Source: Acidimicrobiales bacterium
Lineage (GTDB): Bacteria > Actinomycetota > Acidimicrobiia > Acidimicrobiales > RAAP-2
Assembly (NCBI GenBank): GCA_025351385.1
Contig: JANXWA010000017.1
Span: forward strand, 1 to 42,683
DNA length: 42,683 nucleotides
Direction of reading: 5' to 3'
This document shows, one piece after another, positions 7,111 to 14,639 of the stretch (positions are counted from its first letter, which is position 1; each line of letters begins with the position of its first letter). The position numbers and the translations under genes are program-made. Below the pieces are notes generated by a model, which had not been told where the DNA came from, searched no databases, and was given only the letters and a program-made list of their open reading frames with translations.

Positions 7111-8802
7111 CTACTCCGCTACTGAGACCCGGTCACGCCCGCCGTCCTTCGCCGCGTAGAGCGCCTCGTCCGCGCGTTGCGTGAGGTCCGCGTGGCCCTC
7201 GCCGTGACGGCGCAACGCGACCCCGACGCTGGCGGTCACGCGAGGCAGGTACTCGAGTGACCTCGCCACTCGTTCACGAATACGCTCGGCCGCCATCACG
7301 GCAGTCGCGGTCACCACGTCGTCGAGCAGCACGAGGAACTCCTCGCCGCCGTAGCGAAAGGCGAGGTCGGTCGGTCGAATGCTCGCGGTGATCGACGTCG
7401 CCACGTTCTGGAGGACTTGGTCGCCCACAGGGTGACCAAAGGTGTCATTGACCATCTTGAAATGGTCGATGTCGATCATGAGCGCAGCCATCTGCGGCGA
7501 ACCCTTGCGGTCGTCGTACGCCAGCAACTGCGAGAACGCATCGGTCAGCGAGACCCGATTGAAGAGGCCCGTCAGCGGGTCGTGGATCGCCTGGGCGTGC
7601 CACGCCGCTCGCTCCAGGTCAGTCGAGCGAGTGAGGACCTCACGCTCCAGTCCGACCTCAACCAGACCGATGATCTGTGACACGACCGCCAGTGTCGGCT
7701 GGTCGAGCAACGCCGGCTCCGAGAAGCCCAGGACGACCACGCCATTGACCCGGTCCGAGGCCAGCGAGATGATGGGCAGCAAGAGCCGACGACCAGGTTC
7801 CACCACGACGCCGGCCAGGATCCGCTGGACGTCGTCGGGGGGATCGTCCAGGTATCCGGCGTATCCGTCGCTCTGATCGAAGTGGAGCAGGATCGATCCG
7901 GCGCCGGCCCACAACTCGAGATACTCGGTGTCGAGCAACTGCGCCGAGAGTTCCGCCAGATGCTCCGCGACGGCGCTGAACTGCTGCTCTCGGACCAGGG
8001 TGTCGACCACGTCATGGATCGTCCGATTGGCGTCGAGCAGGAAGGCCAGACCGGGGTCGTTTCGCGCAAGCAGGTAGATCCCGCATTCGAGCCGCTCCAG
8101 CTTCTCCATTATCGGAGCGATCAGATTCAGCGGCACGACCTGCCCGTGCTGGGGGGCAATCTGCTTCATCGGCAAGTTGCGAAGCTCCTGCATGGCGTGG
8201 GCGAGAATCTCCCGGCTGGGCATGTAGTGCTCGTGGAAGGCGCGAATCGCCTCGAAGTAGGCCATGGAGGAGGCGAAGAGAGAGTGGTCGTCGGTGAACC
8301 CGCCAAAGAGGTCCGAGGAGAAGAGCGTGCCGGAGGTTTCATCGAACGTGCAAAAGGCGCCGGCGAAGTGCAGGTACGGGGTGAAGATGAACTGCAAGGT
8401 CCGATCCTCGAGCGCCAGGCGCCAGTCATGGTCCTCGATGAGCCAGAAGGGAAGCTGGGTCCCACTATGGACGATCAGCGCCGCGTCGCGCCAGTAGGTC
8501 ACGATGGCCGCCTCCGGATGAAGACCCTTCGCCACCAGGGCCGGCAGGGCTCCGATGATGTCCGGATCGGCGTGAGAGCACACCAACCATCGAACATTGG
8601 CCAGACCGACGATCGAGTCGACCTTCCGGATCACCTCGTCGGTGATGAGGGCCGATCCGGGATCAATGAGCACCGACTGATCGCCCTGTTCGACGAGGTA
8701 CACGTGGCACTGGAAGCGGTCGTGGGGCAACATCGAGCCGACCCACCAGACACGTGGAGCGAGCTCGACGGCCTCGGACGTGTCGACCGCGACGTCGCTC
8801 AC
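7111..8802 (-). CDS. Oxygen-sensing diguanylate cyclase: ODP-type MBL domain + GAF-like + GGDEF
   Basis: Predicted to make cyclic di-GMP under control of a diiron sensor domain. Residues 1-245 form a metallo-beta-lactamase fold of the flavodiiron/ODP type, with the ligand set at H77, D79, D81 (CSHADPDIIG), H145 (YLHFAG), D164 (FSSDLFGG) and H219 (APQHG). This spacing matches the diiron site of flavodiiron proteins. Residues about 245-300 are helical, 300-405 GAF-like, and 410-560 the GGDEF domain. The active site is YGGEEF (GGEEF at 485-489), and an RxxD inhibitory I-site (R476-P-T-D) lies five residues before it, so product inhibition is expected. No membrane segment is present, so it is cytoplasmic. 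The GTG at 8802 is the likely start; the ribosome-binding site is weak. Confidence 0.88.
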   Translation of the reverse strand: MSDVAVDTSEAVELAPRVWWVGSMLPHDRFQCHVYLVEQGDQSVLIDPGSALITDEVIRKVDSIVGLANVRWLVCSHADPDIIGALPALVAKGLHPEAAIVTYWRDAALIVHSGTQLPFWLIEDHDWRLALEDRTLQFIFTPYLHFAGAFCTFDETSGTLFSSDLFGGFTDDHSLFASSMAYFEAIRAFHEHYMPSREILAHAMQELRNLPMKQIAPQHGQVVPLNLIAPIMEKLERLECGIYLLARNDPGLAFLLDANRTIHDVVDTLVREQQFSAVAEHLAELSAQLLDTEYLELWAGAGSILLHFDQSDGYAGYLDDPPDDVQRILAGVVVEPGRRLLLPIISLASDRVNGVVVLGFSEPALLDQPTLAVVSQIIGLVEVGLEREVLTRSTDLERAAWHAQAIHDPLTGLFNRVSLTDAFSQLLAYDDRKGSPQMAALMIDIDHFKMVNDTFGHPVGDQVLQNVATSITASIRPTDLAFRYGGEEFLVLLDDVVTATAVMAAERIRERVARSLEYLPRVTASVGVALRRHGEGHADLTQRADEALYAAKDGGRDRVSVAE

Positions 8803-8936
8803 GCCTGACGTCCCCGTCGCCCCACCACGACTACGAACCTTCCAGCCTCAAGAGTCCTCACGAGACTTTTCTTACACCCGCGAGGAGCGCCCAATCTCGA
8901 CTCCCACAGACCTGTGACGAATACCGCCGGCACGAA

Positions 8937-9247
8937 CTAGTTCCCGGTCTCCATCACCATCACCACGTCGAGGTTGTGAAACGTCGGGGGGCCGTCCAAG
9001 AACTCGCCCATCTGCGCGGCGTACTTGGCCGTCTGCGGGTCATTCGAGTTCCTCATCGCCACCTCGTAGGACTCGAACTCGACGACGATGTAGTAGTGGC
9101 CCGGTCGGTCCCGGTCGGCCCGATCGTCGCCCGGGAGGCGAGAAGTGCGTCACCGCGCTCCTCTTGCATCTTCTTCGAGAAGGCTTCCAACTCCTCGATC
9201 CGTGACGTGTCGAACTCCATGATCTGCACGAAACCTGCCATTGACAT
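8937..9247 (-). pseudogene. Frameshifted ABM/stress-responsive barrel-like protein
   Basis: A small gene of about 103 codons is split by a one-base frameshift. The first part (ATG at 9247) reads MSMAGFVQIMEFDTSRIEEL and continues to a point near 9112-9125. The second part reads DRPGHYYIVVEFESYEVAMR and ends METGN at the TAG at 8937-8939. Together they match a ferredoxin-like alpha/beta-barrel dimer protein of the antibiotic-biosynthesis-monooxygenase/stress-responsive type. The break lies in a repetitive run of GACCGGG units, where one missing G restores the frame. A sequencing or assembly error is therefore as likely as a true mutation. It follows the CoA-transferase on the same strand, 112 bases downstream. 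Confidence 0.7.
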
Positions 9248-9358
9248 CGTTCCCATCGATCGGCCAGGGGGCCGCCCCGAGGAATTACCCGGTTCGTGCG
9301 TCATTATGTCAGCGGAATGATCCAGTTGCAACGGGTGAGGCCGACCGCGCCCTTCGGC

Positions 9359-10549
9359 TCAACTCGCCTGCGTCTGATCCTCAGCGCCGAACGCGCGGCG
9401 AATCTCGTCGGAATGCTCGCCCAGCGTCGGAGGCGCCCGCCTCAACGAGACCTCGCTGCGGCCGAAGCGAAGCGGACTTCCGGGCAACTCGATCGTCCCG
9501 AGAGCGGAGTGCTCGGCCGTCCAGATCAGTTGCTGCTGGCGGACCTGCTCGGTGGCGTAGACGTGGTCGAACGTCTTCACCTCGCCGGCGGGGACGCCCG
9601 CCTCCTCGAAGAGGGGTAACCACTCGGCGACGGTGTGCCCCGCGAGACCGGCCGTCATCTGTCGCTCCAACTCCTCGACGTTGCGCAATCGGACGTCGTT
9701 GGTGGCGAAGCGCTCGTCGAGGGGATCGATGCCGATCAGCGGCGCGAACCGTCTCCAGATCGCGTCGTTGCCGACGGCGAGGACCAGCGGTCCGTCACTC
9801 GCGTCGAACGAGCCGTAGGGGGTGATGGTCGGATGCTGATTGCCCGACAGTGGTGGCACCTCGCCGGCCACGAGGTACTTGGTCCCCTGAAAGGCGTGCA
9901 GGGCGATCTGGCCCCCCAGCAATGACGTCGACACCCTTTGGCCGCGGCCGCTCGACGCTCGCTCCACCAGTCCCGCCAGGACCCCGATGGTCGCGAAGAG
10001 GCCGGCCGCGAGATCGGCGATCGGCACTCCGACCTTCACCATTGGTCCTTCGCGGGGGCCGGTGATGGACATCAGCCCGCCTTCGGCCTGGAGGATGAGG
10101 TCGTAGCCGACCCGCCGGCTGTCGGGACCGTCGTCGCCGAACCCGCTGATCGAGAGGCGTACCAGTTCCGGGTTCAGCGCCTCGAGTCGTGCGTCCCCGA
10201 GGTCGAGACGGTCCATGACGCCCGGGCGGAAGTTTTCGACGATGACGTCGGCCCAACGGACCATCTGTTCGATGAACGGACGCTCGTCGGGATCCTTCAG
10301 GTCGACCGTGATGCTGCGCTTGTTGCGGTTGGTCGAGAGGAAGTAGGTGCTCTCGCGCCCGGTCGCGGTGGGCATGAAGGGCGGTCCCCACATCCTCGTA
10401 TCGTCACCGCCGATCGGCTGCTCGACCTTGATGACGTCGGCGCCGAGGTCGCCCAGCATCATGGTGGCGAAGGGTCCCGCCAGAACCCGGGAGAGGTCCA
10501 GCACGTGGATGCCGTGCAGGGGGCCGGAGTTGGTCTGGTCGTCGTGCAC
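9359..10549 (-). CDS. Class III (CaiB/BaiF-type) CoA-transferase
   Basis: A 396-residue family III acyl-CoA transferase, which moves CoA between carboxylic acids through an aspartyl-CoA thioester and works as an interlocked dimer. It opens with the conserved VLDLSRVLAGPFATMMLGDL, followed by ADVIKVEQP. The catalytic Asp is D150 in RVGYDLILQAEGGLMSITG. Substrate cannot be told from sequence (formyl-, carnitinyl-, succinyl- and racemase-type members share these motifs). A candidate leaderless promoter (TAGCGT, then six bases, then the GTG) suggests it can be transcribed independently of the peptide transporter that ends 58 bases upstream. Confidence 0.88.
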   Translation of the reverse strand: MHDDQTNSGPLHGIHVLDLSRVLAGPFATMMLGDLGADVIKVEQPIGGDDTRMWGPPFMPTATGRESTYFLSTNRNKRSITVDLKDPDERPFIEQMVRWADVIVENFRPGVMDRLDLGDARLEALNPELVRLSISGFGDDGPDSRRVGYDLILQAEGGLMSITGPREGPMVKVGVPIADLAAGLFATIGVLAGLVERASSGRGQRVSTSLLGGQIALHAFQGTKYLVAGEVPPLSGNQHPTITPYGSFDASDGPLVLAVGNDAIWRRFAPLIGIDPLDERFATNDVRLRNVEELERQMTAGLAGHTVAEWLPLFEEAGVPAGEVKTFDHVYATEQVRQQQLIWTAEHSALGTIELPGSPLRFGRSEVSLRRAPPTLGEHSDEIRRAFGAEDQTQAS

Positions 10550-10555
10550 GTATCG

Positions 10556-10561
10556 ACGCTA
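10556..10561 (-). promoter_or_regulatory. Candidate -10 element of a leaderless CoA-transferase gene
   Basis: TAGCGT lies exactly six bases before the GTG at 10549, the same geometry seen at seven other starts in this window. Confidence 0.5.
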
Positions 10562-10607
10562 GTCATGTTCGCGTCGGTCCCCCGATGGTGCCGGACCGGC
10601 GGATGCT

Positions 10608-11591
10608 CTAGTCGATGTTGCGCGGGTGATGGCAGGCGACGAATCGCCCGGGACGCAGCTCGATAAGGGGGGGCTTCAGCGTGCGGCACTCGTCGGTCGC
10701 CACCGGGCAGCGCGGATGGAACGAGCATCCGTCGGGGCGCGCCGACGGGTCGGGCACGTCGCCGGTGATGAGGATCCGCTCGCGACGCGGAGCGTCGGTG
10801 TCATTCAGCTCGGGCACCACTGACAGCAGCGCCTCCGTGTAGGGATGCAGCGGCGATCCGTAGATCCCCTCGGCGTCGCCCAGCTCGACGATCTCGCCGA
10901 GGTACATGACACCGACCCGGTCCGAGACGTGGCGCACGACGCCGAGGTCGTGGGCGATGAACAGGTACGTCAACTGGAGCGACTCCTGGAGGTCGGCCAT
11001 CAGGTTCAAGACCTGAGCCTGCACCGAGACGTCCAGGGCCGAGACGGGCTCGTCGGCCACGACCAGTGAGGGGTTGAGCGAGAGGGACCGGGCGATCCCG
11101 ATGCGCTGGCGCTGGCCCCCGGAGAACTCGTGCGGGTAGCGGCGGATCGACGCGGGATCGAGTCCCACAGTGACGAACAGATCTCGGACGCGGTCGCCGA
11201 TCTCTTGGTCGGAGCCGATCTTGTTGATGCGCATCGGGTCGGCCACGATGTCACCCACTGTGCGCCGAGGATTGAGTGAGGCGTAAGGGTCTTGGAACAC
11301 CAGTTGCATCTCGCGCCGGTGCGGGCGGAGTTGTCGACGCGACAGCCCCGTGAGCTCGACGCCTCTGAATTCGACCGAGCCCGAGGTGACGGGGAGCAGC
11401 TGCACCAGGCAGCGCGCGAGGGTCGACTTCCCGCAGCCGGACTCGCCCACGATACCGAGGGTCTCGCCCCGTCGAACCTCGAGTGACACGCCGTTCACCG
11501 CAGTGGCGACGTTTCTCGCGCCGAGCTTCTTGCCGCGCGACGTGAAGGTCTTCACGACGTCGGTCGCGCGCAACAGCACCTCGCCGCTCAC
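10608..11591 (-). CDS. dppF: Peptide ABC transporter ATPase, OppF/DppF-type
   Basis: Second ATPase of a family 5 peptide importer, 327 residues. Walker A is GESGCGKST, the Q-loop lies in LVFQDPYASLNPR, the signature is FSGGQRQRIG, Walker B is VVADEPVSALD and the switch His is in FIAHDLGVV. The C-terminal oligopeptide-transporter domain carries four Cys (CSFHPRC, DEC, ACHH), the pattern that binds an iron-sulfur cluster in characterised DppD/DppF proteins. The GTG start overlaps the stop of the upstream ATPase in a GTGA, so translation is coupled. Substrate is inferred to be peptides from the adjacent proline iminopeptidase. Confidence 0.92.
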   Translation of the reverse strand: MSGEVLLRATDVVKTFTSRGKKLGARNVATAVNGVSLEVRRGETLGIVGESGCGKSTLARCLVQLLPVTSGSVEFRGVELTGLSRRQLRPHRREMQLVFQDPYASLNPRRTVGDIVADPMRINKIGSDQEIGDRVRDLFVTVGLDPASIRRYPHEFSGGQRQRIGIARSLSLNPSLVVADEPVSALDVSVQAQVLNLMADLQESLQLTYLFIAHDLGVVRHVSDRVGVMYLGEIVELGDAEGIYGSPLHPYTEALLSVVPELNDTDAPRRERILITGDVPDPSARPDGCSFHPRCPVATDECRTLKPPLIELRPGRFVACHHPRNID

Positions 11592-12616
11592 GGCCGACCT
11601 CCCGACGTCTTCGAACCAGAGCGGATTGCCACGCGCTGAGCGTCACTCAGCCAACAGGCGTCGACGTGCTCGCCGTCCCCGAGCAGGGCCGGCCGCTCAT
11701 CGCAGATCGCCATCCGGTGCTCGCAGCGCGGTGCGAAGGCGCAGCCGTCGGGCACGTCGAGCGGCGACACCGACACGCCAGGGATAGTCACCAGTCGCGT
11801 ATTCTTCGAATCCACTCGGGGCACCGCGCCCAGCAGGCCCCAGGTGTAGGGGTGGCGGGGGAAGCGCACCACCTCGAGCTCGGGCCCGATCTCGGCCGGT
11901 CGGCCGGCGTACATGACGACGACCCGGTCGGCCATCTCGGCGATCACCCCCATGTCGTGGGTGATGATCACGATCGACGAGCCGTAGGACTGCTGGAGCT
12001 TCTCCATGAGGTCGAGGATCTGAGCCTGGGTGGTGACGTCGAGCGCGGTCGTCGGCTCGTCGGCGATCAGCAGCCTCGGATTGCACGAGAGCGCCATCGC
12101 GATGACGACGCGCTGGCGCATGCCGCCGGAGAACTCGTGGGGGAACTGGCCGGCTCGGCGCTGAGGGTTGGGGATGCCAACCTCGCCGAGCAGTTCGACC
12201 GCGCGGGCCTTCGCCTGCGCCTTCGTCAAGTCGGTGTGCGCGCGGATCTGCTCGACGATCTGCCAGCCCACGGTGTACACCGGCGTGAGGGCGGTCATCG
12301 GGTCCTGGAAGATCATGCCGACATCGCCGCCACGCACGCTCTGCATCTCCTTGTCGCCGAGCCCAAGGATCTCGCGGCCCTCGAACTTGACGCTGCCCGA
12401 GATGGTGACGTTCGAGTCACGCACGAGGCCGAGCATCGAGTACATCGCCACGCTCTTGCCTGAGCCCGATTCGCCCACGATGCCGAGGACCTCCTTCGAA
12501 CCGACGTCGAAGGAGAGTCCGTCGACGGCGCGCAGCTCCCCCTGACGGGTCGCGAAGGAGACCTTCAGGTCCCGCACGCTCAGTACGGCCTCGGTGGACG
12601 TCGGGTCGTCAGGCAA
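11588..12616 (-). CDS. dppD: Peptide ABC transporter ATPase, OppD/DppD-type
   Basis: First ATPase of the importer, about 342 residues. Walker A is GESGSGKS, the Q-loop is [12 protein letters not shown], the signature is FSGGMRQRV, Walker B is [12 protein letters not shown] and the H-loop is IITHDMGVI. The C-terminus carries the four-Cys set (CAFAPRC, AIC, DACW). The start is taken as the TTG at 12616, overlapping the end of the permease gene by eight bases; an open frame reaching 12700 is a low-complexity extension inside the permease gene. A GTG a few codons later (before RDLKVSF) is possible. It is translationally coupled at both ends. Confidence 0.9.
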   Translation of the reverse strand: MPDDPTSTEAVLSVRDLKVSFATRQGELRAVDGLSFDVGSKEVLGIVGESGSGKSVAMYSMLGLVRDSNVTISGSVKFEGREILGLGDKEMQSVRGGDVGMIFQDPMTALTPVYTVGWQIVEQIRAHTDLTKAQAKARAVELLGEVGIPNPQRRAGQFPHEFSGGMRQRVVIAMALSCNPRLLIADEPTTALDVTTQAQILDLMEKLQQSYGSSIVIITHDMGVIAEMADRVVVMYAGRPAEIGPELEVVRFPRHPYTWGLLGAVPRVDSKNTRLVTIPGVSVSPLDVPDGCAFAPRCEHRMAICDERPALLGDGEHVDACWLSDAQRVAIRSGSKTSGGRP

Positions 12617-13577
12617 CTCGCACTCTCGGATCGAGGAGCGCGTAGAGCACGTCGACGACGGCGTTGGCGAAGACGACGAAGAAGGCGGCGTACATGACAC
12701 AGCCCATGATCACCGGCAGGTCGAGACTCTGGAGAGCGTTGTAGGTCAGCTGGCCAATGCCGGGCAGGCCCATGACGACCTCGGTCAAGAGCGCGGCCCC
12801 GCCGATCAGCGCTCCGAAGTCGAGGCCGAAGAGCGAGACGAGCGCGACGAGCGAGCATCGTAGGGCGTGGCGCACGAGGATGCGTCGTTCGGAGAGCCCC
12901 TTGGCTCGAGCGGTCCTCACGTAGTCCTCGTTGAGCGCGTTCACCAGCTCGGCCCGTAGCACTCTCGCGTAGATCCCGGCATAGAGGGCGGCGAGGGTGA
13001 GCCACGGAAATACGAGGTGCAGCGCCCACTGCACCGGGCTCGTCGTGATCGAGACGTAGCCCGACGAAGGTACCCAGGAGAACACCGACGAGTGGAACCG
13101 GCTCTGCGTGAAGTAGTTGACCACTTCCCCGAGCCAGTAAGCGGGCACGGAGACTGCGGCGATGCCCACGAACATGATCAGGGGGTCGATGAACTTCCCT
13201 CGGTTGGCCGCGGCGACGACCCCGCCGAGGACGCCTATGAGCAGCCAGATCAGGGCCGCACCCAGCACCAACGACAGCGTGACCGGAGCCGCGCGCAGTA
13301 TCTGGGGGATCACCGGGGTGTTGGGGTTCACGTACGAGGTGAGGTCGCGCTTGATGAAGAGGTGCTCCATCATGAGTAGGTACCTGATCGGCAGGGGCCG
13401 GTTGAGCCCGAAGGAAGCGCGTACAGCCGCAACGACCGCCGGCGACGCGCTTCGCCCGGCGATGCGCGCGGCCGGGTCGACGCCGGGGGTGGCGAAGAAG
13501 ATCAGAAAGACCATGACGCTGATGGCGAAGAGCACGAGCACGGCGGAGATCAAGCGGCGAATGATGAACGAGACCAT
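12609..13577 (-). CDS. dppB: Peptide ABC transporter permease, OppB/DppB-type
   Basis: A six-span inner permease of 322 residues, beginning VSFIIRRLISAVLVLFAISV as usual for DppB/OppB. The periplasmic loop contains DPAARIAGRSASPAVVAAVR and GLNRPLPIRYL, typical of the family. The EAA loop, which contacts the ATPase, is near ALNEDYVRTARAKGLSERRI. The ATG immediately follows the TAG of the upstream permease (TAGATG, zero spacing), so the two are made together and form the heterodimeric channel. Confidence 0.92.
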   Translation of the reverse strand: MVSFIIRRLISAVLVLFAISVMVFLIFFATPGVDPAARIAGRSASPAVVAAVRASFGLNRPLPIRYLLMMEHLFIKRDLTSYVNPNTPVIPQILRAAPVTLSLVLGAALIWLLIGVLGGVVAAANRGKFIDPLIMFVGIAAVSVPAYWLGEVVNYFTQSRFHSSVFSWVPSSGYVSITTSPVQWALHLVFPWLTLAALYAGIYARVLRAELVNALNEDYVRTARAKGLSERRILVRHALRCSLVALVSLFGLDFGALIGGAALLTEVVMGLPGIGQLTYNALQSLDLPVIMGCVMYAAFFVVFANAVVDVLYALLDPRVRVA

Positions 13578-14639
13578 CTAGATCGAGCCCCGCAGTCGGG
13601 CCTTGGGGTCGAAAGCGTCGCGAACGCCGTCGCCGAGGACGTTGAGGGCCCCTGCCGTCAGGACGATCCCGATCCCCGGCGCAATCGCGACCCACGGGCG
13701 GGTGTAGAGCAGACCGAGCCCGTCGTTGATGATGGTCCCCCAGCTCGCGTTGGGCGGCTGCACCCCGATGGAGAGGAATGAGAGGGCCGACTCCGTCAGC
13801 ATGTTGAAGGCGACCATGAGAGGGAGGAACACGATGATCGTCGGGGCCACGTTGGGCAGGATCTCCTTGGTGATGATGTGCCAGTCCGACGCCCCCGAGC
13901 CGATCGCCGCCTGGACGAACTCACGCTCCTTCAGCGACAGCACGATTCCGCGAAGGGGTCGGCCGACGTAGGGTACGAAGACCATCGCGATGATGAGTAT
14001 CGGCAGAAGCAGTGACCCCGCGCCGATGTGGAGCGGTCCGATGTTGAGTCCGCTGGTGAGCAGGATCACCGAGAGAGAGATTGCCAGCAGGTAGATCGGG
14101 AAGGCCCAGACGATGTCGAACACCCGCGAGACGACCCAGTCGATGACCCCGCCGAAGTAGCCGGCGGCGAGGCCGAGCACCGTCGCCACGAGACAACAGA
14201 TAATGGCTGAGGTCGACCCGATGAGCAGGGTCGCGCGCCCCCCATAGAGGAGGCGGGCGAAGACGTCACGGCCCTGGTTGTCGGCCCCCAGGAAGTAGTT
14301 CGTGAAGTGCCACGTCGGGCCGATCGGCGTCACGCCGAAGCCGAGTCCTTGGGTATTGGCTTGCAGCACGCTCACGGTCCGGCCGTTCAGGCGGATCGTG
14401 CCGTTCAAGTTGGACGTGAAGGCGTCGACGTGGGCGAGATCGTGCGCGTAGACGGGGGCCAAAAGACAGGCCGTGACCACGAAGAGCACGACACCGAGCG
14501 CGGCCATCGCCACTCGATTTCGTCGAAGCTGTCGCAGTGACGACCGCCAGGGGCTTTCGGAGCCCCTGGCGGTCGTTGGTCTGCTGGTCAGGACCGCCGC
14601 GGGCGGGTCTGACTCGCTCGGCTGTCCTACTTCACCCAA
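13578..14639 (-). CDS. dppC: Peptide ABC transporter permease, OppC/DppC-type
   Basis: Second permease, about 353 residues if it starts at the TTG at 14639, which overlaps the binding-protein stop. The family-conserved SPWRSSLRQLRRNRVAMAAL just before the first membrane span argues that translation begins upstream of it. The first periplasmic loop is long, with NYFLGADNQGRDVFARLLYG, a DppC hallmark. The EAA loop is near QAAIGSGASDWHIITKEILP. The first codons overlap a perfect 15-bp hairpin (14541-14575), so the start region may be regulated. A downstream GTG/ATG pair around 14508-14513 is the alternative start but would lose the conserved block. Confidence 0.85.
   Translation of the reverse strand: MGEVGQPSESDPPAAVLTSRPTTARGSESPWRSSLRQLRRNRVAMAALGVVLFVVTACLLAPVYAHDLAHVDAFTSNLNGTIRLNGRTVSVLQANTQGLGFGVTPIGPTWHFTNYFLGADNQGRDVFARLLYGGRATLLIGSTSAIICCLVATVLGLAAGYFGGVIDWVVSRVFDIVWAFPIYLLAISLSVILLTSGLNIGPLHIGAGSLLLPILIIAMVFVPYVGRPLRGIVLSLKEREFVQAAIGSGASDWHIITKEILPNVAPTIIVFLPLMVAFNMLTESALSFLSIGVQPPNASWGTIINDGLGLLYTRPWVAIAPGIGIVLTAGALNVLGDGVRDAFDPKARLRGSI
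14541..14575 (-). promoter_or_regulatory. Perfect 15-bp stem-loop between binding protein and permease
   Basis: An inverted repeat (arms CGACCGCCAGGGGCT and its exact complement, 5-base loop) sits 52 bases after the binding-protein stop and at the start of dppC. There is no T-tract on either side, so it is more likely an mRNA-stabilising or attenuating structure than a classical terminator. It would let the binding protein be made in excess over the permeases. Confidence 0.65.

Noticed and set aside
11588-12700. Longer dppD start at 12700
   Set aside because: The extra 28 residues are Ser/Thr/Pro low complexity encoded inside the dppB reading frame; the homologous region begins just after 12616.
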